From: Bradyrhizobium sp. SK17
Lineage (GTDB): Bacteria; Pseudomonadota; Alphaproteobacteria; Rhizobiales; Xanthobacteraceae
Direction: 5' to 3'
Assembly (NCBI RefSeq): GCF_002831585.1
Contig: NZ_CP025114.1
Span: 124,001-188,000 of the forward strand
Length of the DNA stretch: 64,000 nucleotides
Notes under the pieces: model-generated
What the model saw: only the letters and a program-made list of their open reading frames with translations
Databases searched by the model: none
Told to the model about the DNA's origin: nothing
Program-made: the position numbers and the translations under genes
In this document: positions 51,517-60,952 of the stretch, one piece after another
Numbering within the stretch: position 1 is the first letter of the stretch
Layout of the letters: each line of letters begins with the position of its first letter

Positions 51517-51602
51517 AAATCGATTGATTTGACACTTATAATCTGTTGGATTGATTGATTAAAGATGCCGATATTGGGTTGGTAAGCCAATGGAGCCAAC
51601 TC

Positions 51603-52705
51603 ATGAACACCCTAGCTTCGCCAATCGTTTCACGCGCCGACGTCACCGTCTCGCTCGACAACGATACCGCCGGACCCGTGCCTTCAGGACCGGAACGTGG
51701 GCTGGGCGCTGCAACCTTGGCTGTCCTGCCGGGCTTGCTCCTGACGTCGGCGGTGGCGGCATCGGCTTATGCGCTCCGGCAGCTGCCGGGAATGGCGACG
51801 TTCAGCCCAATGATCCTCGCCATCCTGATCGGCATCGCCTTCCATAACCTCGCCGGCACGCCGGCGATCGCCAAGCCGGGAGTAACGTTCAGCCTGCGAC
51901 GGCTGCTGCGCATCGCGATCATTTTGCTCGGGCTCCAATTAACGATCACACAGGTGATCGAGGTCGGTGGACGCGGCATCGGCATCATCGCGGCGACGTT
52001 GCTGGCCACTTTTGCTTTTACCGTATGGACAGGCAAACTGCTGGGCGTCGACCGCAAACTCGCGCAATTGATCGCAGCCGGAACATCCATCTGCGGCGCT
52101 TCGGCTGTCATCGCGACCAACACGGTGACCAACGCTCATGATGAAGACGTTGCCTACGCGGTCGCCTGTGTGACAGTCTTCGGGTCGGTGGCGATGTTTG
52201 CCTATCCGCTATTGCCGGGCTGTTACATCTCGATCCGCACGCGTTCGGATTATGGACCGGCGCATCGATTCACGAAATTGCGCAAGTCGTCGCGGCAGCT
52301 TTCCAGGATGGACAAAAGGCCGGCGAGTTCGCAACAATCGCAAAACTGTCGCGTGTCATGCTGCTCGCTCCCATGGTGATCGCGCTGGGATTGATGGCGG
52401 CTCGCGCCGCCAAGAAGAACGATCCGGCCGCGAGCGCGTCATCGGCCCGGCCGCCGATGCCGTGGTTCGTGCTCGGCTTCGTGGCGCTGGTCGGCGTCAA
52501 TAGCCTGATCACCGTTCCGGCCGAAGCAAAAGTCTGGGTTGTAGCAGTGACGACGTTCCTGCTCTCCGTTGCGCTGGCGGCGATGGGGCTGGAGACTGAC
52601 ATTCGCAAGCTGACGGCCAAGGGCTTTCGGCCTGCCATACTGGGCGCCCTCGCCTTCCTTTTCATCGCAGGCTTCAGTCTGGCGCTGATCAAAATGATTG
52701 GGTAA
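51603..52705 (+). pseudogene. YeiH/UPF0324 family putative sulfate exporter with one frameshift
   Basis: From ATG at 51603 (GGAG 8 bases before) the frame gives helices of a YeiH-type exporter ([54 protein letters not shown]) up to AYPLLPG. Near 52222 one base is lost or gained; the other frame continues [36 protein letters not shown] and [20 protein letters not shown] to 52705. Corrected it would be a normal ~367-residue protein. Gene order with a LysR regulator matches yeiH-yeiE, linked to sulfite handling. Confidence 0.85.
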
Positions 52706-52711
52706 CGGTTC

Positions 52712-53590
52712 ATGACGCTGGAACAGCTTCGTATCTTCATCGCGGTTGCGGAAAAGCAACATGTCACACAGGCAGCGAGCGAATTGAACCTGACCCAATC
52801 AGCAACGAGCGCCGCGATCGCGGCGCTCGAATCGCGTTATGGTATCAAGTTGTTCGACCGTATCGGCCGAGGCATCGTGTTAACGCAGACCGGGCGCGAC
52901 TTCCTCGACGAAGCCCGCGCTGTCGTGGCGCGAGCCAAAACAGCAGCGCAGGTACTGAATGACCTAGCCGGGCTCAAACGTGGCGCGTTGGCCATCGCAG
53001 CCAGCCAGACTGTTGCAAACTATTGGCTACCGCCGCGCATCCAGACTTTTCACATGTCTTATCCTGGTATTAATCTCAACATGACGATTGCAAATACAGA
53101 GCAGGTCGCACGTGCCGTCCATCAGGGTTACGCAGATCTTGGGTTTGTGGAAGGTGAAGTCGACGATGCCTCCCTTACTATCAGCAAAATGGATGGAGAT
53201 TCGCTCATCGTGGTCGTTGGAACGAAACATCCATGGGTTGGTCGAACAAAAATTGCACCGAAAGACCTTTTGGCAGCCGATTGGGTATTGCGAGAGTCCG
53301 GCTCCGGCACGAGATCGATGTTCGAAACAGCGCTTCGGAAATTCAAAATCAAGCTATCCGATCTTCGACTCGCGCTAGAACTTCCGTCCAATGAAGCCGT
53401 ACGCGCCGCGGTTGAAGCCGGCGACTGCGCCACCGCAATTTCAGACCTGGTTGTGAGAGCTTCGGTTACCGCCGGGACGCTTCACCGCGTTGAGATTGAT
53501 TTACCGCGGCGGTCGTTTTTCTGGTTACGGCATAAAGAGCGATATGCGAGTCAGGCGGAGAAGGCATTCATTGCCTCCTTACGTGCCTAG
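52712..53590 (+). CDS. LysR-family regulator (YeiE/CysB-like)
   Basis: 292 residues: helix-turn-helix MTLEQLRIFIAVAEKQHVTQ, ASELNLTQSATSAAIAALE; effector domain with GALAIAASQTVANYWLPPRI, GFVEGEVDDASL and LRESGSGTRSMFETAL, a serine-rich pocket for a small anion. It begins 6 bases after the YeiH frame on the same strand. Relatives (YeiE) respond to sulfite, so control of yeiH and perhaps the tsd cassette downstream is a fair guess. Confidence 0.88.
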   Translation: MTLEQLRIFIAVAEKQHVTQAASELNLTQSATSAAIAALESRYGIKLFDRIGRGIVLTQTGRDFLDEARAVVARAKTAAQVLNDLAGLKRGALAIAASQTVANYWLPPRIQTFHMSYPGINLNMTIANTEQVARAVHQGYADLGFVEGEVDDASLTISKMDGDSLIVVVGTKHPWVGRTKIAPKDLLAADWVLRESGSGTRSMFETALRKFKIKLSDLRLALELPSNEAVRAAVEAGDCATAISDLVVRASVTAGTLHRVEIDLPRRSFFWLRHKERYASQAEKAFIASLRA

Positions 53591-53653
53591 GAGGCGCGGA
53601 AACGGGCTTGGATACCGAATTGGCAGCCTCGCGCATAATAGCCGCCATACAGA

Positions 53654-54652
53654 TCAATTCTTAGCGGGTCCGGAAGGCACCGAATTCTGCCCGAGAACAA
53701 TGCCGTTGACGGTTTGTCCGTACATATCCATCGGCGAATCGTGATGTTGCTTCCGAGTCTCAGCGACCGAACCTTTGAAGCGGGGGTCTTGAGGACGTTC
53801 CTGACTATCGATGTAAGACGCGACGTCCCATGCCTCTTCATCGGTGAGGGTATTACCCTGACTGAACGGCATATTCGCTTTGACGAATCCAGCGGCGTTG
53901 GTGATTGAACTCATGCCGGCGCCCCAGTTGAAAGACTTGGCGCCCCACAGCGGCGGAAAAACAACCGAACCGTCCGTCGCGTTCTGCCCTTGACCATCGG
54001 CGCCGTGGCAGAGCGCACATTTTTCCGCATAGACCTGCTGCCCGTGTGCGTAATCGAGCTTCGCGGGTTTAGCCAATTTAGGATAACCTCTTCCAGGCAA
54101 TTCCGCACCGATTGGTGCCCCCTTGGCAAGATAATACGCGTAGCTTTCCAATGCGACCAAGACCTTGTCATTCAAGGCGGGAGCCTTTCCGTTCATGCTG
54201 TACATGAAGCAGCCCTGCATGCGCTCCTGGAACGTGTTCACATGTCCATTCTTCGCACGATAGGTCGGAAACGCCACGTAGGCCGCCCAGAGTGGGGCGG
54301 CATTGGCTAGGCGCCCCGCATCAAGATGACAGTTTGAGCACTGCAATGAGTTGCCGACGAATTCTTTTGCGTTGCTTTGCGTATCGTGAAAAATCTTTTC
54401 GCCCAGCCGAACCATGTCGCCGAATTCATTTTTTGGAATTTCATCTTCGCCTGGCGGCTTGAACACCACTTTTTGACTTTCGTGTTTTTGTGCGACGCTG
54501 CTTGCGACGGGCTTGGCTGCCTGCACCACCGCAGGTTCAGTTTTCTTGGGCGTATCGCTGTTTCTGGGCAGCGTATAGCCGATGAACCCCGCCAGCCCCA
54601 CGAACAGTATGCCTGCGGCCCACGCGGCTTTATCTGGCTTATGCCCGCTCAT
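53654..54652 (-). CDS. tsdA: Thiosulfate dehydrogenase TsdA, copy 2
   Basis: 332 residues, collinear with copy 1 at 3687-4667: membrane anchor (AAGILFVGLAGFIGYTLP), heme motifs CSNCH and CALCH, and QGCFMYSMNG with the axial-ligand Cys. The ends match closely (SQERPQDPRF, SVAETRK, HDSPMDMYGQTVNG). Differences are spread through the protein, so the duplication is old or one copy was acquired. Overlaps tsdB copy 2 by ATGA, exactly as in copy 1. Confidence 0.88.
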   Translation of the reverse strand: MSGHKPDKAAWAAGILFVGLAGFIGYTLPRNSDTPKKTEPAVVQAAKPVASSVAQKHESQKVVFKPPGEDEIPKNEFGDMVRLGEKIFHDTQSNAKEFVGNSLQCSNCHLDAGRLANAAPLWAAYVAFPTYRAKNGHVNTFQERMQGCFMYSMNGKAPALNDKVLVALESYAYYLAKGAPIGAELPGRGYPKLAKPAKLDYAHGQQVYAEKCALCHGADGQGQNATDGSVVFPPLWGAKSFNWGAGMSSITNAAGFVKANMPFSQGNTLTDEEAWDVASYIDSQERPQDPRFKGSVAETRKQHHDSPMDMYGQTVNGIVLGQNSVPSGPAKN

Positions 54653-55464
54653 AGCTTCGATCCTTGCGGCGTTGTTGACGGTTTAGCAGCCGGCAAAGTT
54701 GCATAGTAGGCTGCGACGGCGGCAACCTGCTTATCATCCAACTTGCTGGCGATCCCTGTCATAAGATGCAAAGGATCGCTCGTTCGCGTTCCGTCTTTCC
54801 ACGCCTTCAATTGGCTCGTTATATATTCGGACGATTGACCCGCCAGTTTCGGGAATGTCTTGCCGACACCCTGTCCCATAGCGCCGTGACATTGGCCGCA
54901 CCCCGGCAGTCCCTTCGACCAGTCGCCGCGGCTCGCTAAAGCAGCGCCAATCGCAATTGCCTTGTCGTCAGCCTTTTTCGGCTCCGCTACCACCGCCGTT
55001 GTGAGTCCGGCATAAAAATTCGCGACGGCCTGACGTTCGTCCGGCGTAAGCGCCTTTGCGATCGGATGCATCGTTTCATTGTCGCGCTTCCCTTCCGCAA
55101 ATGCATTGAGTTGTTGAACAAGATACTGGCTGTCCAGACCCGCTAACCTCGGATATGCGGCGTCGGGCCGGCCTTCTCCTTGCTCGCCATGGCAAGCGGA
55201 GCACGCAGGCGCATCGCGGCCATTGCCATTCGCGGCGATATTCTTGCCGTCGAATGCCCGCGCCGGACCAGAGTACAGTAGCGCCAGGAAGAGCAGTGTG
55301 ATGCAGACAATCACCACCGGCAGCACGATCGCTTTTTCGGCAACCTGGCGCCCGTCCAACGCATGCGGGAAATGCATCTCAACCCAGGGTGTGCCAAGCA
55401 AGCTACTTCCTCCGTAGTATCGGGCCGTTGTTGTTTTGCCCTGCTCATGCAGGCGATCATGCAC
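54649..55464 (-). CDS. tsdB: Diheme cytochrome c, TsdB-like, copy 2
   Basis: 271 residues, start GTG at 55464: membrane helix ~48-68 (IVLPVVIVCITLLFLALLYS), then heme domains CSACHGEQGEGRPDAAYPRL and CGQCHGAMGQGVGKTFPKL. It matches copy 1 (4664-5443) over the heme domains; the N-terminal ~45 residues differ. It lies 36 bases after the frameshifted SoxB-like gene, the same spacing pattern as in cassette 1. Confidence 0.83.
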   Translation of the reverse strand: MHDRLHEQGKTTTARYYGGSSLLGTPWVEMHFPHALDGRQVAEKAIVLPVVIVCITLLFLALLYSGPARAFDGKNIAANGNGRDAPACSACHGEQGEGRPDAAYPRLAGLDSQYLVQQLNAFAEGKRDNETMHPIAKALTPDERQAVANFYAGLTTAVVAEPKKADDKAIAIGAALASRGDWSKGLPGCGQCHGAMGQGVGKTFPKLAGQSSEYITSQLKAWKDGTRTSDPLHLMTGIASKLDDKQVAAVAAYYATLPAAKPSTTPQGSKL

Positions 55465-55500
55465 TGAAATAATCTGGAATCAACTTTGCAGACGGCATCC

Positions 55501-56945
55501 TTACGCAGCTATAAAACGCCCGATTCCCTCTTTTGTGCCGGCCTTGCTTTCTTTTAGGTAAGCGACGAGAGCCTGGATTGCCCGAACGGGAAGGTCCCTG
55601 CGATTGCGCCCGAACTGCTTTGGTACGCCCTGCGCCGTTACGAACGCCGCTCTATAGGTCTCGCCAGCGAGGACAGGCGCGCCTCGCCTGAAGATATGCT
55701 CGATCCGCTGACCTGGCGGATTTTCCAGCTTGCCGTAAATGGTCAGCCCCGAAATCGCTTGAGGTATCCTCCCATCTGTCCGAAGGGATCCGCTGAAAAC
55801 GTTCGCTCAAGGTTTTTCTCCATCATTTCCTGAATCTCGGTACCCGTCAGATCGACCGTCGACACCGGTGGATTGGTGGGGATGATGTTCCACAAATCAT
55901 TCATCGTAATGAGGCCAGGCGGTATCGGTGCGCCGTATCGCCACCCGTTCGAAAAGGCGATATCCGTATCGCCAGCGGTTGCTATCGCGGCGAGTAGAAG
56001 ATCGTCCATCGGCGCATATAGATTAGTGTCCCGATGCAAGCCAACGGCCGTCTGCCCGACGACCTCATTCAACATCTCTCGATGCGGCTTCATCACACCT
56101 TCGATACGCGCGCTCATCTCAGCATCGTCTGCGATCGACTGATCGACAGGGATCAGGCGATGTCGCCAACCAGCAATTTTTCCATCCGCGACAGTCAGAT
56201 CAAGTCGACCAACGAATGATCCATGGCACCCAGACTGGATGATAAGCGTATTTCCGATGCGGGCCGGCTGTTCGAGACGGTTGTGGGTATGACCGCTCAC
56301 GATCACGTCAATGTCTTTCACCACATGAGCAACGCGGATATCCTGCGGGAGGCCAAGGTGGGAAAGGACAACAATCAGTTCTGCGCCCTCGTCGTTGCGC
56401 AAGCGACTGATTTCGGCGGGCAATTCTTCGCACCCTGACGTAAAGCGCACTCCCTCGCTGAAGTAGGGCGGCATACTCTTGTCAATGATGGTCGCGGCGA
56501 TGCCGATTATGCCGACGCGAAGGCCACCTCGTTCGATTACAATCGATGCCGGAAAGTACAATTCGCCGGTTTCTACATCGTAGCAATTGATCGCAAGCAT
56601 CGGGTGATTCAGCTGGGCAGACAATGCGCGCCAATGGCGCGGTCCCCATGCAAACTCCCAATGCGCAGTCATGGCATCGAACCCCAACGCATTGACCAGC
56701 GGGACGAGTGCAGCACCTTTGCTGCTCACTACAGGATACGTCCCGTGGAACGTATCGCCGTTGTCCAAGGCAAGAACCGATCCATGGCCCTCTGCCCGAG
56801 CGCCCTTTAAGATAGACGCGATACGCGCGTAACCTCCCATGATGGGATATGCGGCGGTATCGCCATGCCACATCAGTTCGGGGTGAGCCTCCAGGTAGCC
56901 ATGGGTGTCGTTGACCTGGATGATCGTCAGATTCCGGGCGTCCAT
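55501..56945 (-). pseudogene. SoxB-like metallophosphatase, copy 2, with a frameshift
   Basis: From ATG at 56945 the frame matches copy 1 (metal motifs NDTHGYLEAHPEL, DNGDTFHGT, AHWEFAWG, LSHLGLPQD, SGHTHNR) to GGYLKRFRG at 55743, then stops. One base later the conserved end resumes (LTIYGKLENPPGQRIEHIF) and runs to 55501. A single G is missing in a CGGGGC run where copy 1 keeps the frame. ~80 residues of the C-terminal domain would be lost. Homopolymer sequencing error or a recent mutation are both possible. No signal peptide here either. Confidence 0.88.
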
Positions 56946-57021
56946 GGAAAGCTTTCATTTTGAAAAACGTTAAACGATTGGGCTGGGAGCTCTTGTCAGA
57001 CGTTATTTCAAACGAGATCAG

Positions 57022-57037
57022 TCGGAACTAGTTCCGA
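57022..57037. promoter_or_regulatory. Perfect 16-base palindrome between divergent genes
   Basis: TCGGAACTAGTTCCGA reads the same on both strands. It lies 77 bases before the SoxB-like copy 2 start and 38 bases before the small membrane protein start, in a divergent 129-base gap. A dimeric repressor or activator site for the second thiosulfate cassette is likely. I do not recognise its protein. Confidence 0.6.
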
Positions 57038-57074
57038 TATGAGAGGGTGAGAATAGCGGGAGGTCGGAGATGGT

Positions 57075-57239
57075 ATGGCAGATCGCGAAACGACTCCCAT
57101 TGAGCGAACGGATGTTGAGGCGAGAGGGGCTGTCGTCGGTCACAATGTTCGCTATGTGTTTCTGTGGGGCACGATCGCCGCGGCGGCGATGATGATCTTC
57201 CTATATTTTATGCTGCTTCACAGTCGCGCTCCTGGTTGA
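57075..57239 (+). CDS. Small single-span membrane protein (54 aa)
   Basis: MADRETTPIERTDVEARGAV, then VGHNVRYVFLWGTIAAAAMM IFLYFMLL as one helix, then HSRAPG. GGAG sits 5 bases before the ATG. The N-terminal half is polar and acidic, and the helix is long. Divergent from the second thiosulfate cassette across the palindrome, so perhaps co-regulated. No family recognised. Confidence 0.65.
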   Translation: MADRETTPIERTDVEARGAVVGHNVRYVFLWGTIAAAAMMIFLYFMLLHSRAPG

Positions 57240-57241
57240 TC

Positions 57242-58243
57242 TCATTTGCCCGCTGCTTCATAGCGTTTGAATCCGTACCGCTCGAAAATGGTGAGAGCTG
57301 CAGGCGATTTGATAAACTCTAGCCATGCTTTGGCAGCGTCAGGATGCGCCGCGCCGTGAACTTCCGCCCCAGCATAAATGGCCGTTGTGTTCTGCTCCGC
57401 CGGAATTTCGACGTGTGAGATCGGGTGGCCGACTTGCTCCTGAAAAACGGCCTCGGATTGCCAGGTCACGCCCGCGTCAGCTACGCCTTGGATCAGAAAT
57501 AGCGGCGTCTGCCGGTGATGGATATGGGTCAGCACGGTACTGCCGTCCTTCACCTTGTCCTCGTACACGGATTTGACCAGCTTTTCTCCACCCGCCTTTT
57601 GCAACGACGCTTTGATCTGGCGGGCAATCCCCTCGAACTCCGGATTGGGCATTGCCAGCCGGACCTTGGGCTGCCCGAGATCAGCCAGACTCTTCACCTG
57701 AGCGGGGTTGTCTTTCGGCACCATGATCGTCAACGTGTTGGTCACGTAAGGCACCGCAGGCGGGACCAATAATCCGTCATCGATTAACTGCTTGACCTTC
57801 ACAAGGCCGGCAAAATAGGCATCCGGCTTGGCGGTCCACGTCATATTACCCGAAGTGATCGTTCCGCCGGCCTTCATTTGCTTGACGAGTAAGCCCGGTG
57901 GAATCGTCTCCCAGTAGATCTTGCCTTTGTATTCCTGATGCTTCTCCTCAAACGCCTTCACAAGTGGCGCCATCGCGAAAAAGTAATTGCCGCCAACATA
58001 CAGAACCAGCTTGGGATCCGTTATGTCGCCGTGAAAATCCGCCAGACTGTTAACCTCCGGAATGGTGAACTCGAAACCCCGGTTAACGGCATCGTTATTC
58101 TCGCCCTTTTGCCACGGAGGGAAAACATCTCCCTTGTAGTGCGGAGTTTCGGCCTGCCCTCTCCAACCCTCGCTGGCCAACGAAATGACTGGTGTTGCTG
58201 CGCCCAGTGCAACCAAGCTTGCAACGATTGCTTTTAAAATCAT
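57242..58243 (-). CDS. ModA-like periplasmic substrate-binding protein
   Basis: 333 residues: signal peptide to ~23, then a type II binding-protein fold with DPKLVLYVGGNYFFAMAPLV, WETIPPGLLVKQMKAGG, LADLGQPKVRLAMPNPEFEG, AGVTWQSEAVFQEQVGHPIS and KAWLEFIKSPAALTIFERYG. These are molybdate/sulfate binder-type segments. No permease or ATPase genes are nearby, so it may act as an oxyanion binder or sensor. It begins 9 bases after the DsrE-like gene stop. Confidence 0.82.
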   Translation of the reverse strand: MILKAIVASLVALGAATPVISLASEGWRGQAETPHYKGDVFPPWQKGENNDAVNRGFEFTIPEVNSLADFHGDITDPKLVLYVGGNYFFAMAPLVKAFEEKHQEYKGKIYWETIPPGLLVKQMKAGGTITSGNMTWTAKPDAYFAGLVKVKQLIDDGLLVPPAVPYVTNTLTIMVPKDNPAQVKSLADLGQPKVRLAMPNPEFEGIARQIKASLQKAGGEKLVKSVYEDKVKDGSTVLTHIHHRQTPLFLIQGVADAGVTWQSEAVFQEQVGHPISHVEIPAEQNTTAIYAGAEVHGAAHPDAAKAWLEFIKSPAALTIFERYGFKRYEAAGK

Positions 58244-58252
58244 GGTCGCTCC

Positions 58253-59047
58253 TTATTTGGCGTAGTGGAAGCCGGCTCGTTGCAACTCGGGTAGCGTCCC
58301 AACGGCGCCCGGCGTGAGCACCACCCCGGGTAGAAGATGATTCGTTAGCTCCGCCGCGAGTTGCTCGTGATTCAGCTTGTCGGGGTTACTCTCGGCCTTG
58401 AGGAGTGCGGCTGCCTCCTCCCATATTGCATTGTGGCAGGACAGAAACACGACGCCCCGTCTCATCAATATCGGAATTGAATTGTCAGCCGGTGAGAATA
58501 CGCCGTTGGCGTCCTCAAAATTCTTCGCATCCGCTTTGGCAGCAGACGATTCCTTGATCAGGGTGTTTGATTTGAACTTCTGTCCCGCAAGCTTCGTCAG
58601 TTGATATTTTTCCCAGGTCGCGTCGTCAAACAATGCTAAATGCGCCGTTCCATGGGTCGCCGACACCGCCAGGAAGTCGGGATGCTTGAAGGACCACACC
58701 TGCGCATTGATCGAATTGCGCATCAGGTTGAGCCAGGGGCTGCCAATCTCCGTGTTGTCCCAGACCTGCTTGTACGGCGCCTTGTACGAAATAACGGCGT
58801 TAAGGGCCTCGGCATCCCACTGATCGGTCTCCGTCAGAATCATGGGAACGGTCTTGAAATCCCTTCGCCTCGTCAGCTTGTCGAGTTGATCCGATAACTT
58901 TTTTAGATGATGCCCGTCCGATGGAACGAGAACGGACCCGTCAGCCTCCTTCGCCGACGCTTGATCTATTGCAGAGAGGCTCATGGCACCGGCAATAGTT
59001 CCCAGCCCCAACGCTTGCATCGCGGTTCGTCGTCCAATCATGGTCAT
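58253..59047 (-). CDS. Tat-exported protein with a DsrE-like C-terminal domain
   Basis: 264 residues: Tat signal GRRTAMQALGLGTIAGAMSL, a middle part with ILTETDQWDAEALNAVISYK and HPDFLAVSATHGTAHLALFD, and a C-terminal segment GVVFLSCHNAIWEEAA followed by LLPGVVLTPGAVGTLPELQR. The last two resemble the Cys loop and final strand of DsrE/YchN proteins that carry sulfur on a Cys. A periplasmic sulfur carrier would fit the neighbours. GGAG is 7 bases before ATG 59047. Confidence 0.6.
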   Translation of the reverse strand: MTMIGRRTAMQALGLGTIAGAMSLSAIDQASAKEADGSVLVPSDGHHLKKLSDQLDKLTRRRDFKTVPMILTETDQWDAEALNAVISYKAPYKQVWDNTEIGSPWLNLMRNSINAQVWSFKHPDFLAVSATHGTAHLALFDDATWEKYQLTKLAGQKFKSNTLIKESSAAKADAKNFEDANGVFSPADNSIPILMRRGVVFLSCHNAIWEEAAALLKAESNPDKLNHEQLAAELTNHLLPGVVLTPGAVGTLPELQRAGFHYAK

Positions 59048-59076
59048 TCTAATTCTCCAGTAGCCCCACACGGCGT

Positions 59077-59561
59077 TCAGATGAGCCATCTCGGGACCCG
59101 AGATGCATAGTCGATCCACTCCTGACCAAAACGCGCCGCGAGATGACGCTCTTCACGGCGAATGGCCAGTCGATCCACGGCGAGCGCAGAAACAACGCCC
59201 AAAAGAACAAACCAGAGATTCCCGAAAGCGACCCCGACACCCGCCATCAAAGTCGCGTTACCGACGTAAATAGGATTGCGGGTGAAACTGAACGGCCCCG
59301 TGGTCACAAGCCGGCCTGCGGCGCGATGAGGAAGAATGTTGGTTTGACGCCGTCTCATTGTCAAAATGGCGCATAGATCGAGTGCGATGCCAACGGACGC
59401 AACGACGAACCCTGTAATCCGTATCCAGAGATCGCTCCGGACAGGTAAAGGGACAATAGACCAAGTCCGAGACTCGCAACCATGGCTATCGCCAAAATGA
59501 GAGGCGGCCACGGCACAGAATTTGGACTTTGACTTTCATCCACGATCATCTGGGCTTCCAT
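59077..59561 (-). pseudogene. Isoprenylcysteine-methyltransferase (ICMT)-type membrane protein with one frameshift
   Basis: N-terminal frame: NSVPWPPLILAIAMVASLGL up to LLSLYL. After an indel near 59445 the frame continues PVRSDLWIRITGFVVASVGI, PHRAAGRLVTTGPFSFTRNP, IYVGNATLMAGVGVAFGNLW and EERHLAARFGQEWIDYASRV, the ICMT/NnrU-type active-site region. Corrected it is a normal four-to-five-helix methyltransferase. As with other single indels here, sequencing error is possible. Confidence 0.75.
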
Positions 59562-59596
59562 GCCTGCTAACGAACCGGCGCCAAGGCCGAGGCGCA

Positions 59597-60283
59597 TCAC
59601 CGAACCACGACCTTCGAACCGTCAGGCACCCGGCTGTAAAGATCAATAATATCCTGATTGACCATTCGAATGCAGCCGGAAGAAACTGCTTTTCCGATGC
59701 TCCAAGGCTCGGTCGTGCCGTGAATGCGAAACAGCGTATCCTTGCCATTCTTGAAAAGATACAATGCGCGCGCGCCTAACGGATTTCGGGCACCCCCATC
59801 CATGCCTTTCTGCCAGGGTTTGTAGCGGGCAGGTTCGCGTTTGATCATGTCGCTGGTCGGTGTCCAGTGCGGCCACTTCTTCTTGTATTCGATCGTCGCA
59901 GTCCCCGTGAATTCGAGACCCGCTTTCCCGACGCCGACACCGTAGCGCAACGCTTTTCCATGTTCTCGCACCAGGTAAACAAAGCGCTCGTGCGGATCGA
60001 CGACGATTGTTCCGACCTGCTCACGGGTCGGAAAATCGACCACCTGCCGAAGGTATTTGGGATCGATGTCAGCGACGTCGATGGCATCCACTTTGTACGG
60101 TTCATTGGTGGTTGCGGCGTAAGCCTGGGCAGCAGCCGGATTTGCCCGCGGTGAAAACGCCACCGGCGCCGGCGTAGACGACGTTGTGGTACATCCAGCC
60201 AATAATGCTATTCCGGCAAAAACCATTGCGGCGTTGCCGGCCCATCGGATGCGGGCGAGCGAGTTCGTCACAAGTCGTGACAT
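59597..60283 (-). CDS. Lipoprotein L,D-transpeptidase (YkuD domain)
   Basis: 228 residues: lipoprotein signal with lipobox LLAGC (Cys ~31), then a YkuD domain: TIVVDPHERFVYLVREHGKA, YGVGVGKAGLEFTG and the catalytic stretch FRIHGTTEPWSIGKAVSSGC followed by IRMVNQDIIDLY. The Cys of SSGCIRM forms the acyl-enzyme. It cross-links peptidoglycan stem peptides or attaches proteins to them. It starts at the base after the dsbA-like stop. Confidence 0.92.
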   Translation of the reverse strand: MSRLVTNSLARIRWAGNAAMVFAGIALLAGCTTTSSTPAPVAFSPRANPAAAQAYAATTNEPYKVDAIDVADIDPKYLRQVVDFPTREQVGTIVVDPHERFVYLVREHGKALRYGVGVGKAGLEFTGTATIEYKKKWPHWTPTSDMIKREPARYKPWQKGMDGGARNPLGARALYLFKNGKDTLFRIHGTTEPWSIGKAVSSGCIRMVNQDIIDLYSRVPDGSKVVVR

Positions 60284-60922
60284 TTATTTTTTTGCCTGGG
60301 CACGAGCGTCCGCCACCGCACGCTTGAAACCGTCATAGGTCAGGGCAGACGTCACCCTGTAGTGACCGACAAGATAAGCTGGCGTTCCCTGCAATCCCAA
60401 CGAATCGGCCTGGGCGAGGTTACGCCGAAGCAACGCGGTGATCTCATCGCCATGCGCTTTGAGATCAGCGTCAAGCTTGTCCATGTCGACGCCGGATTTG
60501 CGAATCGCCGCAAGCATCTGATCTTCGGGAATCTTCGGACCGGGAATCGACATCAGCGCGGCGTGGACGGCGGCGTATTTGCCTTGATATTTGGCGGCCA
60601 GCGCGAGCTGCGCGCCATAAACGGATGCTTTGGTAAGGATCGGCCAGTCCTTATAAACAAGGCGAATATGGCCATCTTCCTCCACAACCTGCTCCAACGC
60701 CGGCTCGGCTTTCTTGCAGAACGGGCAGTTGTAATCGAAGAAGGTCACGATCGTCAGATCGCCTTTCGGATTTCCCGCGGTGGGAGTGGCCGGATCGTTT
60801 TGGATGGCCTCGGCGGACGTGTCGGCATCCTGCGCGAATGCGTGAGAAACGGCCATCGGCATCAAGAGAGCCAATGAGAGGATCAAACGAGCTGCAAAAT
60901 TGTTCGGGCGTGTGGCGGACAT
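60284..60922 (-). CDS. DsbA-family thiol oxidoreductase
   Basis: 212 residues: signal peptide to ~30 (SHAFAQD), thioredoxin fold with FFDYNCPFCKKAEPALEQV (CPFC at ~66-69), a helical insert with KYQGKYAAVHAALMSIPG, and the cis-Pro region LGLQGTPAYLVGH. It forms or shuffles disulfides in the periplasm. Encoded between dsbD (30 bases upstream) and the transpeptidase, so the three are co-transcribed. DsbD upstream suggests this one may be kept reduced (ScsC/DsbC-like use). Confidence 0.88.
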   Translation of the reverse strand: MSATRPNNFAARLILSLALLMPMAVSHAFAQDADTSAEAIQNDPATPTAGNPKGDLTIVTFFDYNCPFCKKAEPALEQVVEEDGHIRLVYKDWPILTKASVYGAQLALAAKYQGKYAAVHAALMSIPGPKIPEDQMLAAIRKSGVDMDKLDADLKAHGDEITALLRRNLAQADSLGLQGTPAYLVGHYRVTSALTYDGFKRAVADARAQAKK

Positions 60923-60952
60923 GATGTCTCTCCTCGGATAAAATGGACTGTT

